Origin: Streptomyces amritsarensis
GTDB lineage: Bacteria; Actinomycetota; Actinomycetes; Streptomycetales; Streptomycetaceae
Assembly: GCF_001953875.1 (NCBI RefSeq)
Contig: NZ_MQUR01000085.1
Span: forward strand, 1-32,841
DNA: 32,841 nucleotides
Direction of reading: 5' to 3'
Under the pieces are notes generated by a model. It was not told the DNA's origin and did no database searches. It was given only the letters and a program-made list of their open reading frames with translations. Both the position numbers and the translations under genes were made by a program. The stretch's first letter is position 1; each line of letters begins with the position of its first letter. This document shows, in pieces, positions 15,663 through 22,628 of this stretch.

Positions 15663-16103
15663 GTGGACCTCAACGGCAAGCACCGGCGGACCCGGACACC
15701 CAACTTCCCGGCGCTCCTCGCCCCCGACCTCCCCGACCGGCAGGCCTGGCCGGGCGGGCGCCGACTCGCCGTGCAAACCGCCGCCGAAGAGGCCGAGCCC
15801 GCCCGCAGCATCGCCGAAGGCCTCACCGGCCGCGCGGTCCTCACCCCCGGACACCCGCACCCCCTCCGGGCCATCGCCCGCCGCCGCACCGCCCACCCCG
15901 ACGCCACCGCCCGCACCGCCCGGTGGGCCGACTCCCCGGCCGCCGACCCCTCCTACAACGACCTCCGCCCCCTCGCCCGCGGCTTCCTCCGCACCCTCCC
16001 CGAAGACCTGCGCCCCGGCCCGTGCCGCGCACCGTCCCCCGACCCCCCGGTGACTGCTGAACCCGCCCGGTTGACCCTGACCCTGGGGGAGAGGGGAGCG
16101 TAG
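15663..16103 (+). CDS. Hypothetical protein upstream of MerR gene
   Basis: A GTG-started frame of 146 residues: MDLNGKHRRTRTPNFPALLA, RSIAEGLTGRAVLTPGHPHP, RAIARRRTAHPDATARTARW, SYNDLRPLARGFLRTLPEDL. Composition is more protein-like than that of the surrounding frames, and the stop lies five bases before the MerR start, so translational coupling is possible. I recognise no domain, and no strong ribosome binding site precedes it. It may be a real small gene, a remnant, or chance. Confidence 0.35.
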   Translation: MDLNGKHRRTRTPNFPALLAPDLPDRQAWPGGRRLAVQTAAEEAEPARSIAEGLTGRAVLTPGHPHPLRAIARRRTAHPDATARTARWADSPAADPSYNDLRPLARGFLRTLPEDLRPGPCRAPSPDPPVTAEPARLTLTLGERGA

Positions 16104-16108
16104 CGGCC

Positions 16109-16933
16109 ATGGAGGAAGAAGCACTGCTCAGCATCGGCGCGTTCGCCCGCCGGGCCCGGCTGTCGCACAAGGCCCTGCGGCTCTACGACCGCCACGGCCT
16201 GCTGCCGCCCGACCACGTCGACGCCGTCACCGGCTACCGCTACTACCGGCAGGACCGGCTCGCCGCCGCCCGCCTGATCGTGCGGCTGCGCGGACTGGAC
16301 ATGCCGCTGGCCGACGTCGCCGCCGTCCTGGCCGCCCCCGCCCCGGAGGCGGCCCGGCTGGTGGCCGAGTACTGGGACGGCGTCGAGCGCCGCCACGCGG
16401 CACGGCGCGAGCTGGCGGCGCACCTCCGTATCCACCTGCTCGGAGACGAAGGGACCACGGACATGTACGAGATCCAGGAGCGCGAGGTGCCGCAGCAGCT
16501 GGTCCTCACGGAACAGCGACACATCACCCCGGAAGAGCTGCCCGACTGGATCCCCGCCGCCCTGGGCCGGCTGGCCGCGGTGGCACAGGCGCACGGGGGC
16601 TTCTTCGGCGACCCGTTCGTCGTCTACCACGGGGAGGTCAACGAGGACAGCGACGGCCCCGTGGAACTCTGCGTCCCGGTGGACCCGGCCCGCGCCGGCC
16701 GCCTCCCGGCGGCCTCCCGCACCGAACCGGCCCACACCCAGGCCTACACCCGCCTGACCAAGGCGCAGACGGCCTACCCGCAGATCCTCTCCGCCTACGA
16801 CGCGGTCCACGCGTGGGCACAGCGCGAGGCCCGCACCACGGCGGCGGCGCCCCGCGAGGTCTACTTCGCGGACTGGTCCGAGATCGGCCCGACCGACCCG
16901 GCCTGCGACATCGCCGTCCCCCTGGCCGACTGA
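16109..16933 (+). CDS. MerR family transcriptional regulator with GyrI-like domain
   Basis: The 274-residue product has an N-terminal MerR helix-turn-helix (LLSIGAFARRARLSHKALRL, YDRHGLLPPDHVDAVTGYRY, up to about residue 75), a linker helix, and a C-terminal effector-binding domain from about 120 (MYEIQEREVPQQLVLTEQRH to DWSEIGPTDPACDIAVPLAD). This is the BmrR-like layout in which the C-terminal domain binds a small, often cationic or hydrophobic molecule and the dimer remodels a promoter with an overlong spacer. GGGGAG lies at the right distance before the ATG. The controlled gene is not evident; the neighbouring membrane-protein gene is broken. Autoregulation is common in the family. Confidence 0.9.
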   Translation: MEEEALLSIGAFARRARLSHKALRLYDRHGLLPPDHVDAVTGYRYYRQDRLAAARLIVRLRGLDMPLADVAAVLAAPAPEAARLVAEYWDGVERRHAARRELAAHLRIHLLGDEGTTDMYEIQEREVPQQLVLTEQRHITPEELPDWIPAALGRLAAVAQAHGGFFGDPFVVYHGEVNEDSDGPVELCVPVDPARAGRLPAASRTEPAHTQAYTRLTKAQTAYPQILSAYDAVHAWAQREARTTAAAPREVYFADWSEIGPTDPACDIAVPLAD

Positions 16934-17204
16934 CCGACCCGGCCTCCCCGCCCCCGCCGCGCCCTCCCGCCCCCGTGAGCCGTACGGGGGCGCAGGGCGC
17001 GTCGTACCCACGCCGCGTACCGCCGCGCCCGGCCTACGCCGCGCCCGCGCGTCCACCGGCTGCGGGGAGGAGCCGGGCGGGGAGTGCCTCCTGGCCCGGT
17101 TCCGGTCGCGGTACCGCGCCCCCGCCCCCACCGGCACGGCCGCCCCGGCCCCGTACAGGGGGCAGCCACAGGGTCGGCGTGGACGCCAGGCAGTCGGCGA
17201 CGGC

Positions 17205-17665
17205 CTACTCCCGCCGGCTCTCCTGCGCGTACACCGGCGCGGCGGCGTCGCTGCCGACCGGCAGCGCCGCCGCCGCGGCCCGCGTGCGGGGATGACCTCG
17301 TAGCGGCCGATGCCCTCGCAGGCGCTGCGGGTGCCCGGCATCGGGAACAGCCACTTCCAGCGCTGCAGCACGGGAGCCACCGCGATCGCCGCGCACAGGC
17401 CCACGACCGGCGCGTACGCGACCGGCGCGCGCATGTACGCGGTGCGGATGCCGGGCCGCCAGGTCGGCCGCACCTGGAAGGCGAAGACCACCGCGAAGAG
17501 CGTCCCCCCGATGTACGGGGCGAACCACTGCAAGGAACCCTGGGCGAGCGCGAACGTCAGCACGCCGGCGAGCCCGAGACCGATGACCCCGGCCCGCCCG
17601 GCGGTGTCCTCGCCCGCTCCCGTGGACGCGGGCCTGCGGCCTCGTGGAGGACCAGGGGCGTTCAC
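17205..17665 (-). pseudogene. Small membrane protein gene, frameshifted
   Basis: A GTG at 17663-17665 with AGGAGGG five bases upstream opens a frame with three membrane segments: GVIGLGLAGVLTFALAQ, APYIGGTLFAVVFAFQV and APVAYAPVVGLCAAIAVAPV. It then reads WLFPMPGTRSACEGIGRYEV. Just after (about 17281-17292) an extra base in the CGCGGG run shifts the frame; the neighbouring frame continues AAAAALPVGSDAAAPVYAQE and stops at 17205-17207. The strong start site and well-preserved hydrophobic segments suggest the break is recent, programmed or a sequencing error. I do not recognise the family. Confidence 0.6.
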
Positions 17666-17884
17666 GGGCCCTCCTGCCCTCCCGCAAGGGTCGCCCGACA
17701 TCGCCACCAGCATCCGCCGTGCGCCGCCGCGAGGGCCCGAGCCATGCCGGGGGCGGGGCCGGCGGGGACCGGAAGAGGGCCTTCGTAGGGGGAGCCACGC
17801 CGCCTGTCACCCGCCTGTGACAGTCGGCGGACAGCTTCATGAAGTCCGGAAGCCACTCTTTTAACCAGAGAACAAACCAGACAT

Positions 17885-17920
17885 TTCCCCCCAAGTCCTC
17901 TGGGCCTGATCTTCCCCCCA
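17885..17920. promoter_or_regulatory. Direct repeat TTCCCCCCA upstream of the Lys-rich protein
   Basis: TTCCCCCCA occurs at 17885-17893 and 17912-17920, 27 bases apart, within the leader of the gene starting at 17943. Exact nonamers so close to a start may be a protein or RNA regulatory site, though C runs are common in this genome. Confidence 0.3.
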
Positions 17921-17942
17921 CTTCTCATCTGGAGTCATTCTC

Positions 17943-18413
17943 ATGTTCCGCACCACCTCCCGGAAGCAGCGTTTCGCGATGTACGCCGTCTCGGCCGCGA
18001 TCGTCGGAGGGGGCGTGCTGGTTCCCACCAGCGCTTTCGCCGCCCCGGCAACAGCCGGTACGACCTCGGTCGCTGCCCCCACGAGCGGTCACGAGAGCAA
18101 GAACGACAACAAGAAGGAGAAGTGGGAGAACAAGAACAAGAAGCACGGCAAGGACAAGAAGCACGAGAAGAACAAGAAGAACAAGAAGCACCAGGGCAAG
18201 AAGAACAAGGTCCGCGACGTGGAGAACATGCCGGGCTGCAAGTTCTACCAGGGCAAGGTCTACTGCGAGCACAAGCCCGACAAGCCCGCCCCGGCCCCCA
18301 ACCCGGCCCCGCCGGCGCCGCCGAAGCCCGACACCAAGCCCCCGGCCCCGAACGCGGACCCGGTCGTCATGGACAAGGAGAACCCCGACAAGGTCCAGAC
18401 CCCCGCGGCATAG
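17943..18413 (+). CDS. Secreted Lys-rich protein with Pro-rich tail
   Basis: A 156-residue precursor. Residues 1-33 form a signal peptide (RKQRF, hydrophobic core, TSAFA before AP). Residues 50-90 are extremely Lys/Asn/His-rich (KNDNKKEKWENKNKKHGKD and on). Cys99 and Cys108 flank KFYQGKVY in a small loop, probably disulfide-bonded. Residues 113-145 are Pro/Ala/Lys-rich. The signal peptide and the start of the cationic region resemble those of the repeat protein at 7329-7727 (RF, GGVL, P, S, A, AAP pattern), but the GNTQ repeats are absent. It may bind anionic polymers such as teichoic acids or nucleic acids; that is inference. GGAG is present upstream but spacing is long. Confidence 0.75.
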   Translation: MFRTTSRKQRFAMYAVSAAIVGGGVLVPTSAFAAPATAGTTSVAAPTSGHESKNDNKKEKWENKNKKHGKDKKHEKNKKNKKHQGKKNKVRDVENMPGCKFYQGKVYCEHKPDKPAPAPNPAPPAPPKPDTKPPAPNADPVVMDKENPDKVQTPAA

Positions 18414-18477
18414 CCCACGACATCCGCAAGACCGCGGCCGATCAGCCCGCCCGGCCCCTGCAGGCCCCCTCACCGGG

Positions 18478-18517
18478 GTCGGCGGGGGCTCCGCGGCGGC
18501 CGCGGGCAGCCCCGACT
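18478..18517 (+). terminator. Hairpin downstream of the Lys-rich protein
   Basis: GTCGG and GGGGCT with CCGCGG pair with CCGCGG, AGCCCC and CCGAC through a short CGG loop, with small internal bulges. It starts about 65 bases after the stop at 18413 and may end that transcript; it also sits downstream of the minus-strand tRNA. Confidence 0.5.
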
Positions 18518-18570
18518 AGCAGGCGCAGCGGACGTGGGCGGTCGCCGGAGGACCCAGCGGGCGAGGCGGG

Positions 18571-18645
18571 CGGAGCCGACCGGATTCGAACCGGCGTCCT
18601 CACGGTTTTGGAGACCGCGCGCGACGACCTCTGCGCTACGGCCCC
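18571..18645 (-). tRNA. tRNA-Trp (CCA anticodon), divergent D-arm
   Basis: The minus strand folds as a tRNA. Acceptor GGGGCCG pairs with CGGCTCC (one G-U); the D-stem GCGC pairs with GCGC around a ten-base loop containing GG. The anticodon stem GCGGT/ACCGT encloses loop CTCCAAA, giving anticodon CCA; the T-stem GCCGG/CCGGT encloses TTCGAAT. The discriminator base is G, as in bacterial tRNA-Trp. In this fold the base normally at position 26, between D- and anticodon stems, is absent. Seven further bases on each side (GGCGGGC and GCCCGCC) are perfectly complementary, extending the acceptor helix. CCA is not encoded. It differs clearly from the usual Streptomyces tRNA-Trp as I remember it. Confidence 0.75.
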
Positions 18646-18692
18646 GCCCGCCCGGCATCCTAGGCCGTGTCCGCGGCGCACGCGCCCGCCTG

Positions 18693-19601
18693 TCAGACCG
18701 AGGGCGGGTGCGTGGCCAGCCAGTGCCGTGCGATCTCCTCCCGCGTGGCGACCCACGCCCCGCCCCGCTGCGCGACGTGCCTGAGGAACCCGTCGAGCGC
18801 GCGGATCCGCCCGGGCCGCCCGATGATCCGGCAGTGCAGGCCGACGCTCATCATGCGCGGCCGGTCCGCGCCCTCGGCGCGGAGCGCCTCGAACGTGTCG
18901 ACGAGGTAGGCGAGCATGTCGTCCGCGGTCGTGAAGCCGTGGACGATCAGGAACTTGAAGTCGTTGGCGTCGAGGCTGTACGGCACCACCAGGTGCGGGC
19001 GGCCGCCCGCCTCGACATAGAACGGCAGGTCGTCCGAGTAGTCGTCGCTGTCGTAGAGGAAGCCGCCCTCCCCGGCGACCAGCCGCCGCGTGTTCGCACT
19101 GGTCCGGCCGGTGTACCAGCCCACCGGCCGGCGCCCCACGAGCCGCCCGATCACCCCGGCCGTGCGCGCGATGTCGGCCCGCTCGACCTCCTCGGGCACG
19201 TGCCGGTAGTCGATCCAGCGCCAGCCGTGGCCCGCCACCTCCCAGCCGGCGGCGCCCATCGCGCGCGCCGCGTCGGGGTTGCGCTCCAGGGCCTGCCCCA
19301 CCGCGTGGACGGTCAGCGGCGCACCGTGCGCCGCCAGCGTGCGGTGGACGCGCCAGAAACCGGCGCGCGAGCCGTAGGCGAACATCGACTCCACGTTCAG
19401 GTCCCGCCCGCCCGTCACGGGCGGCGCACCCACGATCTCGTGGAGGTACCCCTCCGAGGCGCGGTCGCCCTCCAGGACGTTCTGCTCCCCGCCCTCCTCG
19501 TAGTTCAGCACGAGGCTGACGGCGACGCGGGCACCCCCGGGCCACGCCGCACGCGGCGGCTCGGCGCCGTACCCGGCGAGATCACGCTGCTGCTCGGACA
19601 C
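18693..19601 (-). CDS. PuuE-type polysaccharide deacetylase/allantoinase-like protein
   Basis: A 302-residue member of the NodB-like carbohydrate esterase family 4, closest to PuuE-type (cofactor-independent allantoinase or urate-catabolism) proteins. The sequence begins SEQQRDLAGYG, then ARVAVSLVLNYEEGGEQNVL, ASEGYLHEI, and ends near FLRHVAQRGGAWVATREEIA. NYEEG and the motifs GHGWRW and YTGRTSANTRRL match that group, which hydrolyses amide bonds of allantoin-like compounds; the exact substrate is not certain. I use the GTG at 19599-19601 since GGTAGG lies about nine bases before it; another GTG nine bases upstream has the site too close. No purine-catabolism genes are adjacent. Confidence 0.88.
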   Translation of the reverse strand: MSEQQRDLAGYGAEPPRAAWPGGARVAVSLVLNYEEGGEQNVLEGDRASEGYLHEIVGAPPVTGGRDLNVESMFAYGSRAGFWRVHRTLAAHGAPLTVHAVGQALERNPDAARAMGAAGWEVAGHGWRWIDYRHVPEEVERADIARTAGVIGRLVGRRPVGWYTGRTSANTRRLVAGEGGFLYDSDDYSDDLPFYVEAGGRPHLVVPYSLDANDFKFLIVHGFTTADDMLAYLVDTFEALRAEGADRPRMMSVGLHCRIIGRPGRIRALDGFLRHVAQRGGAWVATREEIARHWLATHPPSV

Positions 19602-19672
19602 GGCCCGCACCCTACCGCCGCCGCCCCGCCCCCGCTGCGCACACGCGCCCGGCCGGGCCCGGCGGACACGAC

Positions 19673-20233
19673 CTACCGGTACAGCTTGTTCACCGCGGTC
19701 CACAGCGTCTTCTTCCAGGCGTTCACGGGCGGCTCGCCCCAGTAGCTCGACCACAGGACCAGCGTCACGGTGTCCCCGTCGCGGCCCACACCCCACGGAC
19801 GGTTGAAGTGGGGGCGCTCCTGGGCCTCCGCGTCGAAGGTGTGCATGCCCTGGAGGGGTGGCACCCTCCTCCACGTCCACCACCCCGTGGTCGTAGACCG
19901 GTCGCGGTCACCCCGGGCGGCTGCGGCCGGTCCGCGCAGCCGGCGTCGTCGCGCCGGGTCGCCTCCGCGAACGCGGCCGCCTCGGCCTCCCTCCTGCTGG
20001 GCGAAGGCGGTCTCCGTGGTGTTCACCTCGGGCCGCCCCTCCGGCCACCCCTCCAGACACCGGCCGGAGGCGTCGCCCCACCCCCGCGCGATCGTCGCGG
20101 CCCGCCAGGACTCGGTCGCGGGCAGGTCGGAGGGGTACAGGCCCCCCGGCCGCGGCCGCCACGGGTCGGCGCCCGCGCACGCACCCTTGTGCGTACTGCC
20201 ATGGCCCGCTTCCCCCGCGCGCGTCTCGGTCAC
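19673..20233 (-). pseudogene. Conserved hypothetical gene, three frameshifts
   Basis: The C-terminal frame reads GMHTFDAEAQERPHFNRPWG, then TVTLVLWSSYWGEPPVNAWK and ends WTAVNKLYR at 19673. Upstream, DLPATESWRAATIARGWGDA with EVNTTETAFAQQE lies in the same frame, but the parts between lie in other frames: EAAAFAEATRRDDAGC before about 19900 and VYDHGVVDVEEGATP before about 19860. Frame changes are needed near 19990, 19900 and 19860. A GTG at 20231-20233 preceded by GGGGG is a plausible start. I recognise no domain. The separate pieces are compositionally normal and join in order, so a real ancestral gene is likely. Confidence 0.55.
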
Positions 20234-21189
20234 GTGCCCCCAGCCTGCGGCGTCCCCGCCCCCGCCCCCGAAGCGGGACTGGACCACCCGCCCTGAACGA
20301 CCAGGGCCGGCCGCACCCCGCGGCTCCCGCCGGGCCCGCTGCGCCCGGTACGCGCTGCGCGGAGGCCCGTACCTGCTGCCGGTCCCGGCCGGCCTCGGCG
20401 GCTTCATGTCCGCCGCCGTCACCCTCCGGCAGGGCCCGGGCCCGGGTGCGGGAGGGGTGACTGCGTGTCCCTGGTGCTGTGCCGATGGCCCTGGCCCTTC
20501 TTCGGAGCCTTCCCGGCCGGGCCGCGCCTGGTCGCCCGCTTCGGCGGCCGCGGCGTCATGACCACCGCCCGGTAGTCCGCCCTCGCCCTCGAACGTCGCC
20601 GCCCCCGCCCCGGTCCCGTCGGCCGGCCCGCGCCGGGCGGCACACGTGCGGGTGCAGCTCGCCCTGATCGCGCTGATCGGCCTGCGCCGGCCTCCTGTGC
20701 GCTGACCCGCTCCCGCCCGGGGATCGGCCGCCGGCGACGCCCGCACCCCGGCCAGGCAGGAAGACAGCCCCAGGCTGCTCATTTCCTTCGAATCCACCGC
20801 AATACGGACATTCATCCCGGGTCCTCGAAGGGGTACATTCGGTGACTCTCGGTGAAATTCGGGCGCCCTGGGGGTGAGCCGCCCCATAGGACTCACGTCA
20901 CACACGAGGCGCGATAGTAGACCTCCAGGGCCCCGCCGGGACCCCTCCCATCCGGCTCCCACCTGCGCGAACCTCCTCCGGCCCACCACGGGGCCGGTGG
21001 CCCCCGACTGCGAAGCCCCCTAGTAACGGCGGTCGTTGCCAGGGCGGTGGGGCGTCTGTAGAACTGGATGAGTCGCCGGGCGGCACGGGTCCTCACCCGC
21101 CGCCGACGAACCCCTCTCCCTCGCGTGAGTGGCTCACGCATGTCTTCGGCATGCCGCGACCGCCCTTGTCCCCTTCGGAAGGTTCCTCC
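20234..21189. other. Long region without an accepted gene; promoter at its 3' end
   Basis: No frame carries a known motif. A 36-residue frame from a GTG at 20465 with GGGAGGGG upstream is possible but unremarkable. On the minus strand an ATG at about 20815 with GAGGA upstream begins MNVRIAVDSKEMSSLGLSSC in lower-G+C sequence, then runs into Arg/Gly-rich sequence without a stop; it might be the start of another dead gene. TCGGTGA is directly repeated at 20839-20845 and 20849-20855 (10-base period). From about 21030 the transglycosylase-like gene's promoter and leader follow. Confidence 0.4.
21036..21064 (+). promoter_or_regulatory. Vegetative-type promoter for the transglycosylase-like gene
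   Basis: TTGCCA (21036-21041), 17 bases, then TAGAAC (21059-21064) fits a main sigma factor promoter with an imperfect -10. It implies a leader of about 120 bases, containing a small hairpin CGTGAG-TGG-CTCACG (21123-21137, adjusted by a base or so) and a second GCATG/CATGC stem just after. Confidence 0.45.
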
Positions 21190-21594
21190 GTGTCCAACCC
21201 CGTCATCCGCCGCATCGCCGCTTCCAAGAAGACCCTCGTGGGTTCCGTCCTCGCCCTGGGCGTCGCCGGTTCCATGCTCGCCGCGGTCCCCGCCCAGGCG
21301 GCCCCGACGAGCGCCAAGGCGATCGCCCAGCAGATGATCAAGGACCCGGCGCAGTTCGCGGCGTTCAACAACATCGTCTCCCGCGAGAGCGGCTGGAACC
21401 ACACCGCCACGAACGCCTCCTCCGGCGCCTACGGCCTGGTCCAGGCCCTGCCGGCCTCGAAGATGGCCTCCGCGGGCGCCGACTGGAAGACCAACCCGGC
21501 CACCCAGATCAAGTGGGGCCTGGACTACATGAACGAGCGCTACGGCAGCCCCGTCGGCGCCTGGAACTTCTGGCAGGCCAACCACTGGTACTAA
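21190..21594 (+). CDS. Secreted transglycosylase-like (SLT/lysozyme-fold) protein
   Basis: A 134-residue precursor from the GTG at 21190 with GGAAGG upstream. Residues 1-38 are a signal peptide (NPVIRRIAASKKTLVG, hydrophobic core, VPAQA before AP). The mature part is one short lysozyme-like domain: AFNNIVSRESGWNHTATNAS, SGAYGLVQALPASKM, NPATQIKWGLDYMNERYGSP, VGAWNFWQANHWY at the C-terminus. The Glu in SRESGW is the expected catalytic acid. Similar small proteins in Streptomyces act on peptidoglycan during growth or germination. No LysM or other wall-binding domain is present. It ends in a strong terminator. Confidence 0.9.
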   Translation: MSNPVIRRIAASKKTLVGSVLALGVAGSMLAAVPAQAAPTSAKAIAQQMIKDPAQFAAFNNIVSRESGWNHTATNASSGAYGLVQALPASKMASAGADWKTNPATQIKWGLDYMNERYGSPVGAWNFWQANHWY

Positions 21595-21621
21595 GCCGCC
21601 AGCGGGCAGCCCACACACGAG

Positions 21622-21657
21622 AAGACGCCCGGCCGGGACCTCCCGGCCGGGCGTCTT
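21622..21657 (+). terminator. Strong terminator after the transglycosylase-like gene
   Basis: AAGACGCCCGGCCGGGA pairs perfectly with TCCCGGCCGGGCGTCTT across a two-base CC loop: about 17 pairs, starting 28 bases past the stop and followed by TCG. This is the clearest factor-independent terminator in the window. Confidence 0.9.
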
Positions 21658-21659
21658 TC

Positions 21660-22330
21660 GCGTTACGGGGGCAACCGACCGGCGCGCAGTTCCGGATGCC
21701 CGGTGAGGCCGCAGACACCGAGGAACGAGAACGAGAACGCGGACATCGAGGCCGCGGACGCCGACGCCGACGCCCGCGGCCCCGCCGCACCCCTCCTGCC
21801 CCTCCCGCCGCGGCCACCCGGCCGCTGTTCACCGAATGCCCGCACGCCCTCACCACCCAGCTGTTCCACGAGGTGCGGCGCCGGGACCGGCAGCGCATCG
21901 ACGTCCCGCTCGCGCCGATCGCCGAGCCGGCTGAGCGGTGCCGGCCGCAGGGCCGGCGTGCTCAGGCGTCCGGCGGTCATGTGCGGGCCGCCTGGGGGAG
22001 GGGGAGGGCGTTGCGGTGAACGAAAGACGAGGGGCCACGACCGGCGGTGTCCTGCGAAGCGCCTTCCGTCGGACGGGCGCCGCCGTGTGCGCCGTCCTGC
22101 CGTCTCCTGTCCCACCCGGCGGCGACGGGCAACCTTGCCTGCTCGCCCACGCCATCACTGCGACATCGCGGCCCGGCCCGGCTCGGCCCTGGCCGCCGTG
22201 ACGGCCCTCCTGGCCTCGGCTTCGTCAGGGCCGAGGGGCTCGCCGCAGACGGTGGTGCGCCCTGCCGGTGGTCCTGGCCCTGGCCGCGCTCCTGCGCCTG
22301 ACCCTCCGCGCGCCAGCACTCCGGCGCCGT
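21660..22330. other. Region without an accepted gene; possible relics
   Basis: A plus-strand piece around 21820-21935 reads RPLFTECPHALTTQLFHEVR then RRDRQRIDVPLAPIAEPAER, more protein-like than its surroundings, but has no start and quickly degenerates. On the minus strand, MSAFSFSFLGVCGLTGHPEL lies at about 21745-21665 within an Ala-rich frame. Neither is recognised. The rest is Pro/Arg-rich. Confidence 0.35.
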
Positions 22331-22515
22331 TCAGCGCGTGAGGGTGACGCGTCGGCGGACCCGGTGGCCGCCGGCCGCGGCGGTGAGGAGGGAGTCCGCG
22401 ACGTCGGCGCGGTCGATCCGCCCGCCGACGCGTCCCCCGGTTCCGTCCGGCGGGATCGTCTCGTAGGCCCCCGTGGCCCGGCCGTCGGCGACATCACGGG
22501 CAAGGCGATGATCCC
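22331..22515 (-). pseudogene. C-terminal fragment of an NAD(P)-binding oxidoreductase
   Basis: The minus-strand frame ending at 22331 reads YETIPPDGTGGRVGGRIDRA, DVADSLLTAAAGGHRVRRRV, TLTR and stop. This resembles the end of NAD(P)H-binding Rossmann-fold (SDR-like) proteins, where an RADVADFLL motif is typical. Upstream, the frame passes into an Arg-rich stretch made by TCGCCGCGG tandem copies (about 22511-22550) with no nucleotide-binding motif. It is thus only a relic. The family call is tentative. Confidence 0.45.
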
Positions 22516-22628
22516 GTCGCGGTCGCCGCGGTCGCCGCGGTCGCCGCGGGCGGCGGTCTCGGCGGCGCTCCCCTTCGGCGCCCCGGGACGCCCCGGGGCC
22601 CCGGATGCGCCGGCCCGGACGCCGAGGG

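Noticed and set aside
15953..17713. 586-residue minus-strand frame covering the MerR gene
   Set aside because: Only its first 140 residues are protein-like (membrane segments); the rest is antisense to the intact MerR gene.
20465..20575. 36-residue frame starting VSLVLCRWPWPFFGAF with GGGAGGGG upstream
   Set aside because: The ribosome binding site is suitable, but in such G+C-rich DNA purine runs are common, and there is no signal, repeat or neighbour to support it.
20600..20817. Minus-strand start MNVRIAVDSKEMSSLGLSSC, considered as a RiPP precursor
   Set aside because: No stop follows the Ser/Cys-rich part, the frame continues into Arg/Gly-rich sequence, and no modification enzyme is encoded nearby.
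21036..21189. Leader of the transglycosylase-like gene considered as a ydaO-type c-di-AMP riboswitch
   Set aside because: Such riboswitches precede some Streptomyces wall-hydrolase genes, but the conserved core sequences are absent and the leader is only about 120 bases.
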